This document shows, one piece after another, positions 1-6,977 of a stretch of DNA of 21,821 nt. Source of the stretch: Chrysochromulina parva (lineage: Eukaryota > Haptophyta > Prymnesiales > Chrysochromulinaceae). The stretch is taken from contig PJAB01000699.1 in assembly GCA_002887195.1 (NCBI GenBank), forward strand, positions 1 to 21,821, in the 5' to 3' direction. The position numbers and the translations under genes are program-made. How positions within the stretch are numbered: the first letter of the stretch is position 1; each line of letters begins with the position of its first letter. The notes under the pieces are model-generated. The model had not been told where the DNA came from. It made no database searches and saw only the letters and a list, made by a program, of their open reading frames with translations.

Positions 1-161
1 TTGTCCTTGAAGTTGTTTAATGTTGCATGTTGGTTGCTCGGCTCTAACGCCCGCACCCGCGCCGAGGAGGTGGAGAAAGCCTTTTTGATCGCGGGGGCGG
101 GGGCCCCGGTCCATTAGGGGGTCCCGAATGGACCAAAAGGGACCGTATTGGGTATGTTTCG

Positions 162-785
162 CTAACAAAGTATGATCAATAGAGTATCGAGAGGTAAGAG
201 GAGCTTAGACGTCCTTACCGGAGATAGCGCTGAAAGTGTGAGCTTTTCGTTTAGCTGGGGGTCAGCCAGCGATGGTGGTCGACCCTCTTTTGCATCCGTC
301 ACACACACAGTCCTGGAGTTGCCCCATTGTTTCCCTGAAGTGGCGTTTGAGCATGCCCCCAGCGTCGTTCCGCCCAAGGACCGCCGCAACAGGCGGCAGC
401 TCCCTCGCGCCTCCGCGCCGGGCGTGTCCGCGCAGTTCAAGATGCTCAGCGATCGATTGCACCTGCACGGAAGGCTCAGATCGAAGCCGGTGCGCAGCGG
501 CAGGCCTGGGATGCATGCGCCCCGGTATTTGCGATTCTTGAGGGCGAGGCAGCTCGAATGGCAGATGATGACCTCGACACCGCACGCTTGTTCCCGGCTC
601 GTCGCATTTCCAAGGCTGCAAGTCTCGTGATACAGTTGAATCGATCCGAAGCCGAGGGCCGTCGCCCTTTGGCATAGATCTACCCGTGCCTCGAGTCTCC
701 ATGGGGCATTCTCAAAGTAGCGCTGGCGCAGCCCCGCCTCGTCGTCGAGCGAGAGCCCCTCGTACCTGATGAAGGAGGCACTCAA
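162..785 (-). CDS. Unrecognised Cys-rich protein, 3' portion (no ATG; continuation of 821-1600)
   Basis: This open frame lacks an ATG and is in a different phase from 821-1600, so it reads as a downstream exon or the post-frameshift part of that gene. Its central section is Cys-rich and looks structured (LGFGSIQLYHETC, then CGVEVIICHSSC, GACIPGLPLRTG, PCRC, LSILNC), like an extracellular or luminal disulfide domain. I have a vague memory of similar Cys-rich hypothetical proteins in haptophytes but cannot name a family. The last 80 residues or so are less convincing and end in a hydrophobic LLLPLDTLLIILC that could be a chance tail. Between 770 and 900 a third frame (SDEERLMASRFEIASMQPLM) also looks coding, so at least two frame changes or one unresolved intron separate the halves. 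It may be a pseudogene. Confidence 0.35.
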   Translation of the reverse strand: MSASFIRYEGLSLDDEAGLRQRYFENAPWRLEARVDLCQRATALGFGSIQLYHETCSLGNATSREQACGVEVIICHSSCLALKNRKYRGACIPGLPLRTGFDLSLPCRCNRSLSILNCADTPGAEARGSCRLLRRSLGGTTLGACSNATSGKQWGNSRTVCVTDAKEGRPPSLADPQLNEKLTLSALSPVRTSKLLLPLDTLLIILC

Positions 786-820
786 AGGCCATCAGGGGCT
801 GCATCGAGGCTATCTCGAAT

Positions 821-1600
821 CTAGAGGCCATCAACCTCTCCTCGTCGGAGAGGAGAGAGAGAGAGAGAGAGACCGCCGCACATTGGAGGGGTCCACATGC
901 TTGTCGTCGTCGTCGTCGACGACGACGCGTTCGTCATGGCGCTCGTTCGATTGGAAGGCGAAGGCGAGCCTCTCATCGCCGCGGCTCGGCCGCGTCTCCA
1001 AGCCTCCCACAAGTGCTCTCGGCCCCGGATGGGACGATCGAAGAGCGCGGTTACGTTGAAGCCTAGTGCCGCCGCGAGGTGCGTTCGATGGATGCCTCTA
1101 AGACTACGCCCCACATTGACGCCCACGCCGCTGCCGATGCTCACCTCGAACCAGCATCCAAAGAGCCCACCTTCTCCGATGGACCACGTTGGGCTTATGC
1201 GAAGCATCTCCGCCCATGTGTGATCGGGCACGAAGCCGTGACGAACCCACCAGGCCTCGGTCCGCACACGACTGACAACAGCGTCCGAATGCAAGGACGC
1301 CGGCAGCGCTGACGCGAGCCAGAAGCCATAATAGGAGAGTGGGTGCAACAGATTAGGTTCTGTATGTACGAGTGCGACATGCGAGCAACCACCCACAGTG
1401 TCGCACATCCGTGGTCGCCAATCGTGAAATGACGCTTTGCAGCGGCAGTGGGTGACAGCGCGCCTGCCACTGTGGTAGACAAATGCCAGGCGTTGCAAAA
1501 TGTGATCGAACTGTTGGTCGCTGACATTATGACTCCGTAGCAATCGGTCGTCTCGGTATACCCCGGCAAGGTAGCGCCTGCCAGCATCCCGGTCGCTCAT
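821..1600 (-). CDS. Unrecognised protein, 5' portion (exon or broken gene)
   Basis: An open frame of 259 codons starts at the ATG at 1600. I do not recognise the family. Residues about 45-190 look like real folded coding sequence: aromatic-rich and ordered, with several Cys and Trp (motifs such as PLSYYGFWLASALP, AWWVRHGFVPDH and GGLFGCWFEVSIGSG). After about residue 210 the frame becomes Ser/Thr low complexity and runs through a (CT)10 tract, while a second frame there reads an Asp-rich, more protein-like sequence. This suggests an intron or a frameshift near 870-960. The ATG is immediately preceded on the minus strand by GGCACAG, which could be a splice acceptor, so the true start may be further upstream. 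It probably belongs to the same gene as the frame at 162-785. No strand alternative is convincing. Confidence 0.4.
   Translation of the reverse strand: MSDRDAGRRYLAGVYRDDRLLRSHNVSDQQFDHILQRLAFVYHSGRRAVTHCRCKASFHDWRPRMCDTVGGCSHVALVHTEPNLLHPLSYYGFWLASALPASLHSDAVVSRVRTEAWWVRHGFVPDHTWAEMLRISPTWSIGEGGLFGCWFEVSIGSGVGVNVGRSLRGIHRTHLAAALGFNVTALFDRPIRGREHLWEAWRRGRAAAMRGSPSPSNRTSAMTNASSSTTTTTSMWTPPMCGGLSLSLSPLRRGEVDGL
853..872. repeat. (GA)10 dinucleotide microsatellite
   Basis: A pure (GA)10 tract on the + strand, (TC)10 in the sense of the minus-strand gene. It lies exactly where the coding frame of that gene becomes ambiguous. Slippage here would shift the frame, and it could equally be a pyrimidine tract in an unrecognised intron. 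Confidence 0.9.
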
Positions 1601-1791
1601 CTGTGCCAGAGCCGTGGTCGTCGCGCTATTAACCTATTGTATTGGATAGGAACCTAACACAGAAAGCGGAGGCACCCAAGCCTGGCCACAGGGGCCTGGC
1701 GGGCTTTTCTCTATTCTCTGATAAAGAAACGTCTGCCTCAACTTTGACATGCAATTGACACATGCATGCAACGCACCCTCAAAGCTGTCTT

Positions 1792-1876
1792 CTTTCGTTC
1801 GTTTCAGGGCCCTCTCGGCCAGGCACACACCCACTAGCCGTAGCCCCGAAAAGGCGTGCGTGGCTCAGGCGCTCAC
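1792..1876 (-). mobile_element. Introner-like element, copy 1
   Basis: In the minus-strand sense this begins GTGAGCGCC directly after the TGA stop of the choloylglycine hydrolase gene and ends CGAACGAAAG, giving GT-AG ends about 85 nt apart. A closely similar sequence lies in the other orientation at 21547-21622. An 8-bp direct repeat (CTCAAAGC on +) flanks it at 1778-1785 and 1876-1883, consistent with a target-site duplication that contains the host stop codon. Removing the insert leaves one copy of the 8-mer and an intact gene end. It is most simply a short mobile intron-like element in the 3' end of the transcript. An alternative is an old dispersed repeat unrelated to splicing. Confidence 0.6.
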
Positions 1877-3033
1877 TCAAAGCAGCTCGTCGGTCACATC
1901 GATGTAAGAGAACTGGGACTTTGTGACCTCCACCGTGCGGCGCGGCGCCGTCGGCGCAAAGTTGATGCGTCCGAGGTCGACGCGCCGCCACGTCATGTCG
2001 TAGCGCGAGCGGTAAAAGACCTGCTTTGTAGAGTTCGAGGTGACGTGCAGTGTCGAGATCGGCGTCGTCTCGAGCGGATCGCGCGCGTCCTTGCCTGGAA
2101 TGGTGCCGAAGACCTTGTACACCGAATTGAGCAGCTCTTGCCCGAGGAGCAGAGTGCCGTTCAGGTCCTTGGGCGGGACTGTCAGCAGAGCGTACCCACG
2201 CAAGTAGAAGACGCGGATGAAGCGCGCGGGCGGCGAGCCGTCGCCGGGCAGCCCGAGCAGGTTGTACGCGTGCCCTATGGGTTCGGGCACGCGCGGCGCC
2301 TCGTCGTTGTACGCATTCGTCTGCCAAGGGTACCACGGCTCGTCCGGCACAATACGCCGGAGGGCATCGTTGTTGTTGTACCATGACGGCTGCAACGCGG
2401 CAAAGTTGTTGACGTTCTGGAGCTGCCAGTCCCACGTCGGGTCGTTGGTCATCACGCCGATGCCCTCATTCTTGGCGCCGACCGTGTTGTTGTGCACGCG
2501 CAGCTCGCCCTTGACGTACTCCACGACGATCGAAGCGCCCGTGCTGTCGTGCAGGCCCCACTGGCCGCCCTTGCCGCCCACGAGGCGCACCTTGGCGAGC
2601 TCGGTCGCCACCTCGGCCACGGTCGCGTGCAGCCCGAGGCACCACGAGGAGAAGTCCTCCTTGCACAGCGTCGGCATCGAGGGGTCAGCTGTCTGGAAGA
2701 CGGCGAGGTCGAGCGCGTGGCCGTTGATGCCAAGGCCCATCTGCCATAGTGCGTGGGAAGCAACGTGAGGGCTGCTGGGGTGAGTTCGAGGCTTGCGTCG
2801 CGTACCTCGTTCATGCCGCCAAGCCAGCCGTACTTGGCCGTGAACGACATGCATCCCGTATCGTGGCCACCGTGTTGCGAACCACGCAGGGTGGGCATCA
2901 GCCGGGTCGGCACGGGATCATCGCCCGCCTCGACGGAATTCGCGACAACGAGTTCACCGGACGGTGCGCGGATCTGCACCTCGGTGCATGCGTGCGCGAC
3001 ACCCGCGAGGGCAGCAAGGACGACAGCTTTCAT
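1877..3033 (-). CDS. Choloylglycine hydrolase / penicillin acylase-family Ntn hydrolase, secreted
   Basis: Two exons, 3033-2806 and 2740-1877, joined across a 65-nt intron in phase 0 to give 363 residues. The family consists of linear-amide C-N hydrolases (bile salt hydrolase, penicillin V acylase; Pfam CBAH) that use an N-terminal Cys. Residues 1-15 are a short signal peptide (MKAVVLAALAGVAHA), and cleavage after AHA would expose Cys16 as the nucleophile. Family landmarks are GGMNE-MGLGING (residues 72-83, split by the intron), VMTNDP with the oxyanion Asn175, ARFIR with Arg248, and the C-terminal beta region VFYRSRYDMTWRRVDLGRINFAP. Odd: the usual Arg and Asp at +16 and +19 from the Cys are Asn32 and Glu35, so substrate or activity may differ. 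An upstream in-frame ATG at 3150 is possible, but 3033 gives the signal peptide. The substrate is unknown; N-acyl amides or acyl-homoserine lactones are candidates. Confidence 0.85.
2741..2805 (-). other. Intron of the choloylglycine hydrolase-family gene
   Basis: 65 nt, GTACGC donor and TGGCAG acceptor, phase 0. Splicing joins GGMNE to MGLGING, reproducing the conserved GMNE(K)GL block of the family. This is strong support for the call. Confidence 0.9.
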
Positions 3034-3201
3034 CGCCGCCGACGGAGGAAGAGCAGGGTGCTGTGTCCGTCGGCGCTCGGCGGTCCCGTTGTAGGAAACT
3101 CCGCCGAAGCGACTATTTTGGCTTTGATTGCGAAAAAGGAAATTGCTCACTGTGAAATGACGCTCGGCAAAACGGCAATTCTTCGCATGAATTTGTATGC
3201 G

Positions 3202-3231
3202 TGACTTGACTTGACTTGACTTGACTTGACT
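3202..3231. repeat. (TGACT)6 pentanucleotide repeat in a divergent promoter
   Basis: Six perfect TGACT units lie in the 259-bp gap between the divergent starts at 3033 (-) and 3293 (+). A shorter run of the reverse complement (AGTCA) occurs near 10835-10847 between another divergent pair. Nothing else in this gap stands out. Confidence 0.9.
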
Positions 3232-3292
3232 TGTACATGTATTACGCGGTGGAACGGCCAGTCGTCCGGACGACCCTGCCCTCTCTCACACC

Positions 3293-4306
3293 ATGTCGTA
3301 TCCGAGCACGTCGCCGACGCCGCTCGGCGCCCGAAGCATCCAGCCGCTACCGCCAGAGGTTGAGATTGCGTGGCGCACTGGCCGGAACGAGCCCATTCCC
3401 GCTCTCGATGAGGAGGCGCTGCCCTTTTCACTGCTTCTGGCCATGATGGGTGGCTCGCGGCCTGGGCCGCTGCCTTCGCACAGCAATGACTCCTTGCCGC
3501 GACGCTTCGAGGCCCCCATCTCTCGGCCGGCGTCTGCGCTCGTCCGAGGAAGCGTTGCCGTGAGCATGGCCGCCAAGGCTGGGCCTTCAATCCCTATGAG
3601 GAGGCGGCCGCGCAGTGCACCCGCCAACCATGGCGCACTCACGAGTGCTGGCGATAGCGGCGGGCCCAGCGCCCGCGATATTACCAGGCTGCTACCAGGC
3701 CCGCCGCCGCAGCCGCCGTCGCCGCCGGAGTCGCCGTTGGCGCCGCAACGAGGGAAGCGTGGCGCGAGCCGCAGCCACCCTTCGATGCATTCCCTCGATC
3801 GTGCGCTCCAAAAGGAGTTTGTGCGCGGCACCAGCGGCCACTCGACGGGCCACCTGCAGGCACCGCGCTTTCGGCCGGCACCCACCTTTTGGGCCGACCT
3901 GTCGCGCGAGCGCGCCAAGACCACGGCACGTGGCGTCAACATGGGGCCGCACACTCTGCGTGTGTGGGAAGCCCACGTGGAGAGGGCCGTCGTCTATGAA
4001 CGCCCGAACGGCCTGCGCTCTTCGGGAAAGAGGTCCATCAGCTACCAGCCGGTCGTAGCTTTCGGCAACACACGAAAGCCGCCGCCGCCGCCACAGCCGA
4101 CGCGCGCGGACGCGGGCGGCGGTGCGAGCGGCGGCGGATCAGTTGGCGGATCCGCCACACTACCGATGAGCGCCTACGAGATGCGGCGCTTCCTGCAACG
4201 CTCGGGACGCTTTTTTATGAGTGTCGCGAAGGACAAGCCGTTCGCGATGCCGTCGCACACCATGGAGGGCCAGCCCATTAAGCCGGTACGAGCTGAGTTA
4301 GCATGA
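3293..4306 (+). CDS. Orphan disordered protein 1 (GARSIQP motif)
   Basis: 337 residues from a good ATG. I do not recognise a family. The protein is rich in Pro, Ser, Arg and Gly. Residues 13-19 (GARSIQP) match the N-terminus of the next gene on the same strand. Two Arg-Pro-x-Ser-Ala motifs (SRPASAL near residue 78, RRRPRSAP near 104), a Pro-rich stretch (about 134-150), a more ordered stretch around 200-260 (FWADLSRERAKTTARGVNMGPHTLRVWEAHVERAVVYERPNG, given in part) and a Gly-Ser linker near 280-296 follow. The C-terminus reads FFMSVAKDKPFAMPSHTMEGQPIKP. A GTACGAG just before the stop could be a donor, so another exon may follow. Function unknown; the tandem position suggests it arose with the next gene or works with it. 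Confidence 0.6.
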   Translation: MSYPSTSPTPLGARSIQPLPPEVEIAWRTGRNEPIPALDEEALPFSLLLAMMGGSRPGPLPSHSNDSLPRRFEAPISRPASALVRGSVAVSMAAKAGPSIPMRRRPRSAPANHGALTSAGDSGGPSARDITRLLPGPPPQPPSPPESPLAPQRGKRGASRSHPSMHSLDRALQKEFVRGTSGHSTGHLQAPRFRPAPTFWADLSRERAKTTARGVNMGPHTLRVWEAHVERAVVYERPNGLRSSGKRSISYQPVVAFGNTRKPPPPPQPTRADAGGGASGGGSVGGSATLPMSAYEMRRFLQRSGRFFMSVAKDKPFAMPSHTMEGQPIKPVRAELA

Positions 4307-4667
4307 ACGCTGAACGCGATGCACCCGAACCCCATTACCCCACGTATACGAACACGTGAGCACAGCAGTGCCATACGATTTGGCAAGTCACACAACACCC
4401 CAGTATACTCGTATTGCTGATTATTCGTTTGTGTTCGTTCTGAACGGCGTTTCGTCATGAAGTACAAACCACGTCAGTACGAGTACCCCGCCGGCTGCGG
4501 CGGTTATCAATACTAGTATGTCAAGGACAAAGTCGAGTTCATGTGAAACATGTGACGATGAGCATGTGGTGCTGTGGGTGTGCCTGACCGTTGAGTCGAC
4601 GGAGCACCCGCACATGCATTTCTAACTTCGTTGAAAATATTTTCTTCAAAAAAGTCTAAAGTGCGCG
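4307..4667. other. Intergenic gap of 361 bp between the two orphan genes
   Basis: No convincing gene. Locally AT-richer than the flanks, especially 4620-4660 just before the downstream ATG, with an imperfect palindrome around TTGAAAATATTTTCTTCAA. It probably holds the 3' end of the first orphan gene and the promoter and 5' leader of the second. No TATA or CCAAT element was clear enough to call. Confidence 0.5.
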
Positions 4668-6854
4668 ATGGAGCGAGCTGGCGGCACCAGTAGCCAAGGC
4701 GATGGTGCCAGGAGCATTCAGCCGCCGTCGCCACCGCGCAACCGGCCAACCAAAACACCCGCAAGCCAGCGACCGACGGATAGTGCAGCTGCGTTGCAGG
4801 CGACGGCGCCTTCGCAAGCGGCGACGCCTTCGCAGGCGACGGGCGCGAAACTCTCCGGCTTTGGGAGGGTGCGACCCGTGAGTCGGTCGCGAGATGCATT
4901 GCAAAGAGTTGGCACGAGTGCACCCATCTATGCTGCGCTGGCTGAGCGGCTCTCATCAATGGAAGGCGCGTCGCACCCAGGCGACGGCTTTTCGCGTCGG
5001 CGCGGGCTGGGCAACGCACCACGACCTACCACTGCCGCAGCGCGTCCACCTGTGGCCGGTCCGGGGCTAGCAACCTCCTGCTCGGCCAGCAGCTCCTCAG
5101 GGAGTGCCTCGCGGTCACACGCCCGCGCCGCTGCGCTCGCTGCTGAACGTGCCGCCCGTGCCGCCGTGCGTGAGCGAAAGGAGCTGCAGCAGCGTCAGCA
5201 TTTCGAGGACGAGCAGCCCCTTGCGCTGCAGTTGAGGGCGCTGCAGCTGAGGGCGTTCATCGCAGCACGCCAGGCTGCAGTGCGCGGAAGCGGAGGCGGC
5301 GGAGGCGCTGGCAGCAATGGTACCGGTGGTGGACTCAGCGGCAGCATCGGGGTGGCCGCCGAGGAGGCGCTCGAGAAGGCACTCGAGAAGGAGCGACGCG
5401 AGGCGGAGAACGTCAAGGCAGCCATCACAGTGAAGGTCAAGGCCGTCAAGGACACGATGGAGAAGGAGCAAAAGGCAGCCAGGGCTGTGAAGGACATGGA
5501 GAAGGAGCAAAAGGGTGTCATGACGTCGCAGGTAAGCCGGGGGCGCAGCCGCAGCGCCGGCATGCGCCCCAGCGTCCCCAGTTCAACGGCAGGCAGCAGC
5601 CACAATGGCCGTGACGGTGGCGGCGGTGGCGGCGAGGGCGGTGGAGGCGGTGGCGGTGGGAGCGGCGGCGGTGGAAGCGGCGGCGATCGTGTCGACGCGA
5701 TGCTCACGATGGCCCACCGAGTGCCCAGTGCAAGCTTCAGTGCAAGCTTCAGTGCAAGCTTCAGTGCAAGCTTAAGTGCAAGCCCGGACGGTAGTGGGAG
5801 CGGGCTTCTAAGCGGGCCGATCCGCACCGAGAGTCTCATGGACCGCCTTGGCGCCAAAGGTTGGCTGCCAGTGGGTGCGCCTTCGTCCAGCTGTCTGTCA
5901 GGCGCGCTCTCGAGCTCTCCGGGGATCCGCGCGGCCCTCGCGGCGGCGATGCGGGAGCCTTCATCCGTCGCGTACAGCTGGCGCTCGAGCGAGGCGGACA
6001 CGGAGATACACACGGAGTACACCTCCGGCCTATTCAGCCAGACACCAACCGATCGGTTCGCCACGGGGCTTGGCGGACCACAACCTGTGGCAAGAGGCGC
6101 ACATGGTATGGGCAATGTCCACGCGGCGCTCACGATGAGGCTAAAACTCCCACTCGTTCGCAGGCCCTCCCCTCCCCGCGCCGTGGGCGCGGGCGCACCT
6201 GCCGTTGGCACGAGGGGCTGGTTTGATCCACCCGATGATGCAGACCTGCTGCGTCGCCCGGAGCCTCACCTTCTACGCCGGGCATCGCTCGACGAGAACT
6301 ACGAGAGGCACGGTGAAGGCGATCTTTCGCGTGAGCAGCGTGGCGCAATCGCTGACTTCATGCCTGAGGAGCAGCAGGCCCTCGACGCAGGCGACCTCTT
6401 CGCGGCATACGACGAACTTGACGCTATCTACCAGGCCACACCTGTGGGGACTCAGCGTGCGCAGCTGCGTGCCCCGCTGCCCAAGGGCCCCTGCAAGGGG
6501 ATTAGCAAGGGTACAAAGCACGAGGGCGGCGAGCCCGCGCAGCTCGCACAGCCGCCGGGCACCTACAGCCCACCGCTGCGCGCGCTGCTGGATCAGCTGG
6601 GTGCGCACCCATCACGCGAGGGCGAGGGCGAGGCGCCCGACGAGCGGCACCACCGAGCCACTGAGGCCATCGTTGCCGCCGCCATTGGTATCGGCAAGGA
6701 TGACGGGTCACTACCAATACGGCGACGCGAGGTTGGCCGGAGCTTGGGTTTGGGTTTGGGGGCACCGGGCCCATCGCACCGCTCGGCGGCTTCGTCGCGC
6801 TCTCGCGGGCGCAAGGCAGCCAAAACCGGAGTCGGGCGCAAAGGAACAAAATAG
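4668..6854 (+). CDS. Orphan disordered/coiled-coil protein 2 (GARSIQP motif)
   Basis: 728 residues, one uninterrupted frame. Family not recognised. Residues 13-19 repeat the GARSIQP motif of the upstream neighbour. Ala-rich and Arg-rich segments are followed by a Gly-rich linker (about 205-225) and a heptad-like Glu/Lys/Ala coiled coil (about 230-285, with EKALEKERREAENVKAA and repeated EKEQK blocks). Next come a second long Gly tract (about 315-345), a four-fold Ser-Ala-Ser-Phe repeat (about 354-372) and a better-ordered, possibly conserved segment around 520-600 (FDPPDDADLLRRPEP, DLSREQRGAIADFMPEEQQALDAGD in part). The C-terminus is basic. CAG|GTAAGC at 5530 would be a good donor, but the frame stays open, so I left it unspliced. 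A cytoskeletal or flagellar scaffold is possible but not shown. Confidence 0.6.
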   Translation: MERAGGTSSQGDGARSIQPPSPPRNRPTKTPASQRPTDSAAALQATAPSQAATPSQATGAKLSGFGRVRPVSRSRDALQRVGTSAPIYAALAERLSSMEGASHPGDGFSRRRGLGNAPRPTTAAARPPVAGPGLATSCSASSSSGSASRSHARAAALAAERAARAAVRERKELQQRQHFEDEQPLALQLRALQLRAFIAARQAAVRGSGGGGGAGSNGTGGGLSGSIGVAAEEALEKALEKERREAENVKAAITVKVKAVKDTMEKEQKAARAVKDMEKEQKGVMTSQVSRGRSRSAGMRPSVPSSTAGSSHNGRDGGGGGGEGGGGGGGGSGGGGSGGDRVDAMLTMAHRVPSASFSASFSASFSASLSASPDGSGSGLLSGPIRTESLMDRLGAKGWLPVGAPSSSCLSGALSSSPGIRAALAAAMREPSSVAYSWRSSEADTEIHTEYTSGLFSQTPTDRFATGLGGPQPVARGAHGMGNVHAALTMRLKLPLVRRPSPPRAVGAGAPAVGTRGWFDPPDDADLLRRPEPHLLRRASLDENYERHGEGDLSREQRGAIADFMPEEQQALDAGDLFAAYDELDAIYQATPVGTQRAQLRAPLPKGPCKGISKGTKHEGGEPAQLAQPPGTYSPPLRALLDQLGAHPSREGEGEAPDERHHRATEAIVAAAIGIGKDDGSLPIRRREVGRSLGLGLGAPGPSHRSAASSRSRGRKAAKTGVGRKGTK
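5727..5783 (+). repeat. 12-bp coding tandem repeat (Ser-Ala-Ser-Phe)
   Basis: Four units of AGTGCAAGCTTC (the fourth ends in TTA) plus a partial fifth, inside orphan gene 2. The near-perfect identity at DNA level points to recent unit expansion rather than selection on the protein alone. Confidence 0.9.
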
Positions 6855-6977
6855 GTGGAGTTGGCTTGTAGCGAGCCGAGTGGTGGGGGCGCGCGTGCGC
6901 GCATCGCCGAGCAGAAGACTATGCAGAAGACGCGCACGATTTCAATTTTCGTCGATTACATAACATAACAAACAAAC

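Noticed and set aside
108..134. Perfect 8-bp inverted repeat (GGTCCATT / AATGGACC) with an 11-nt loop, as a terminator or mobile-element end
   Set aside because: Too short in a GC-rich context and no supporting context within the first 160 bases.
1877..3033. Phospholipase B-like lysosomal protein
   Set aside because: First impression only; Cys after the signal peptide, GMNE-GL, MTN(D/S)P and the C-terminal pattern fit the choloylglycine hydrolase family better.
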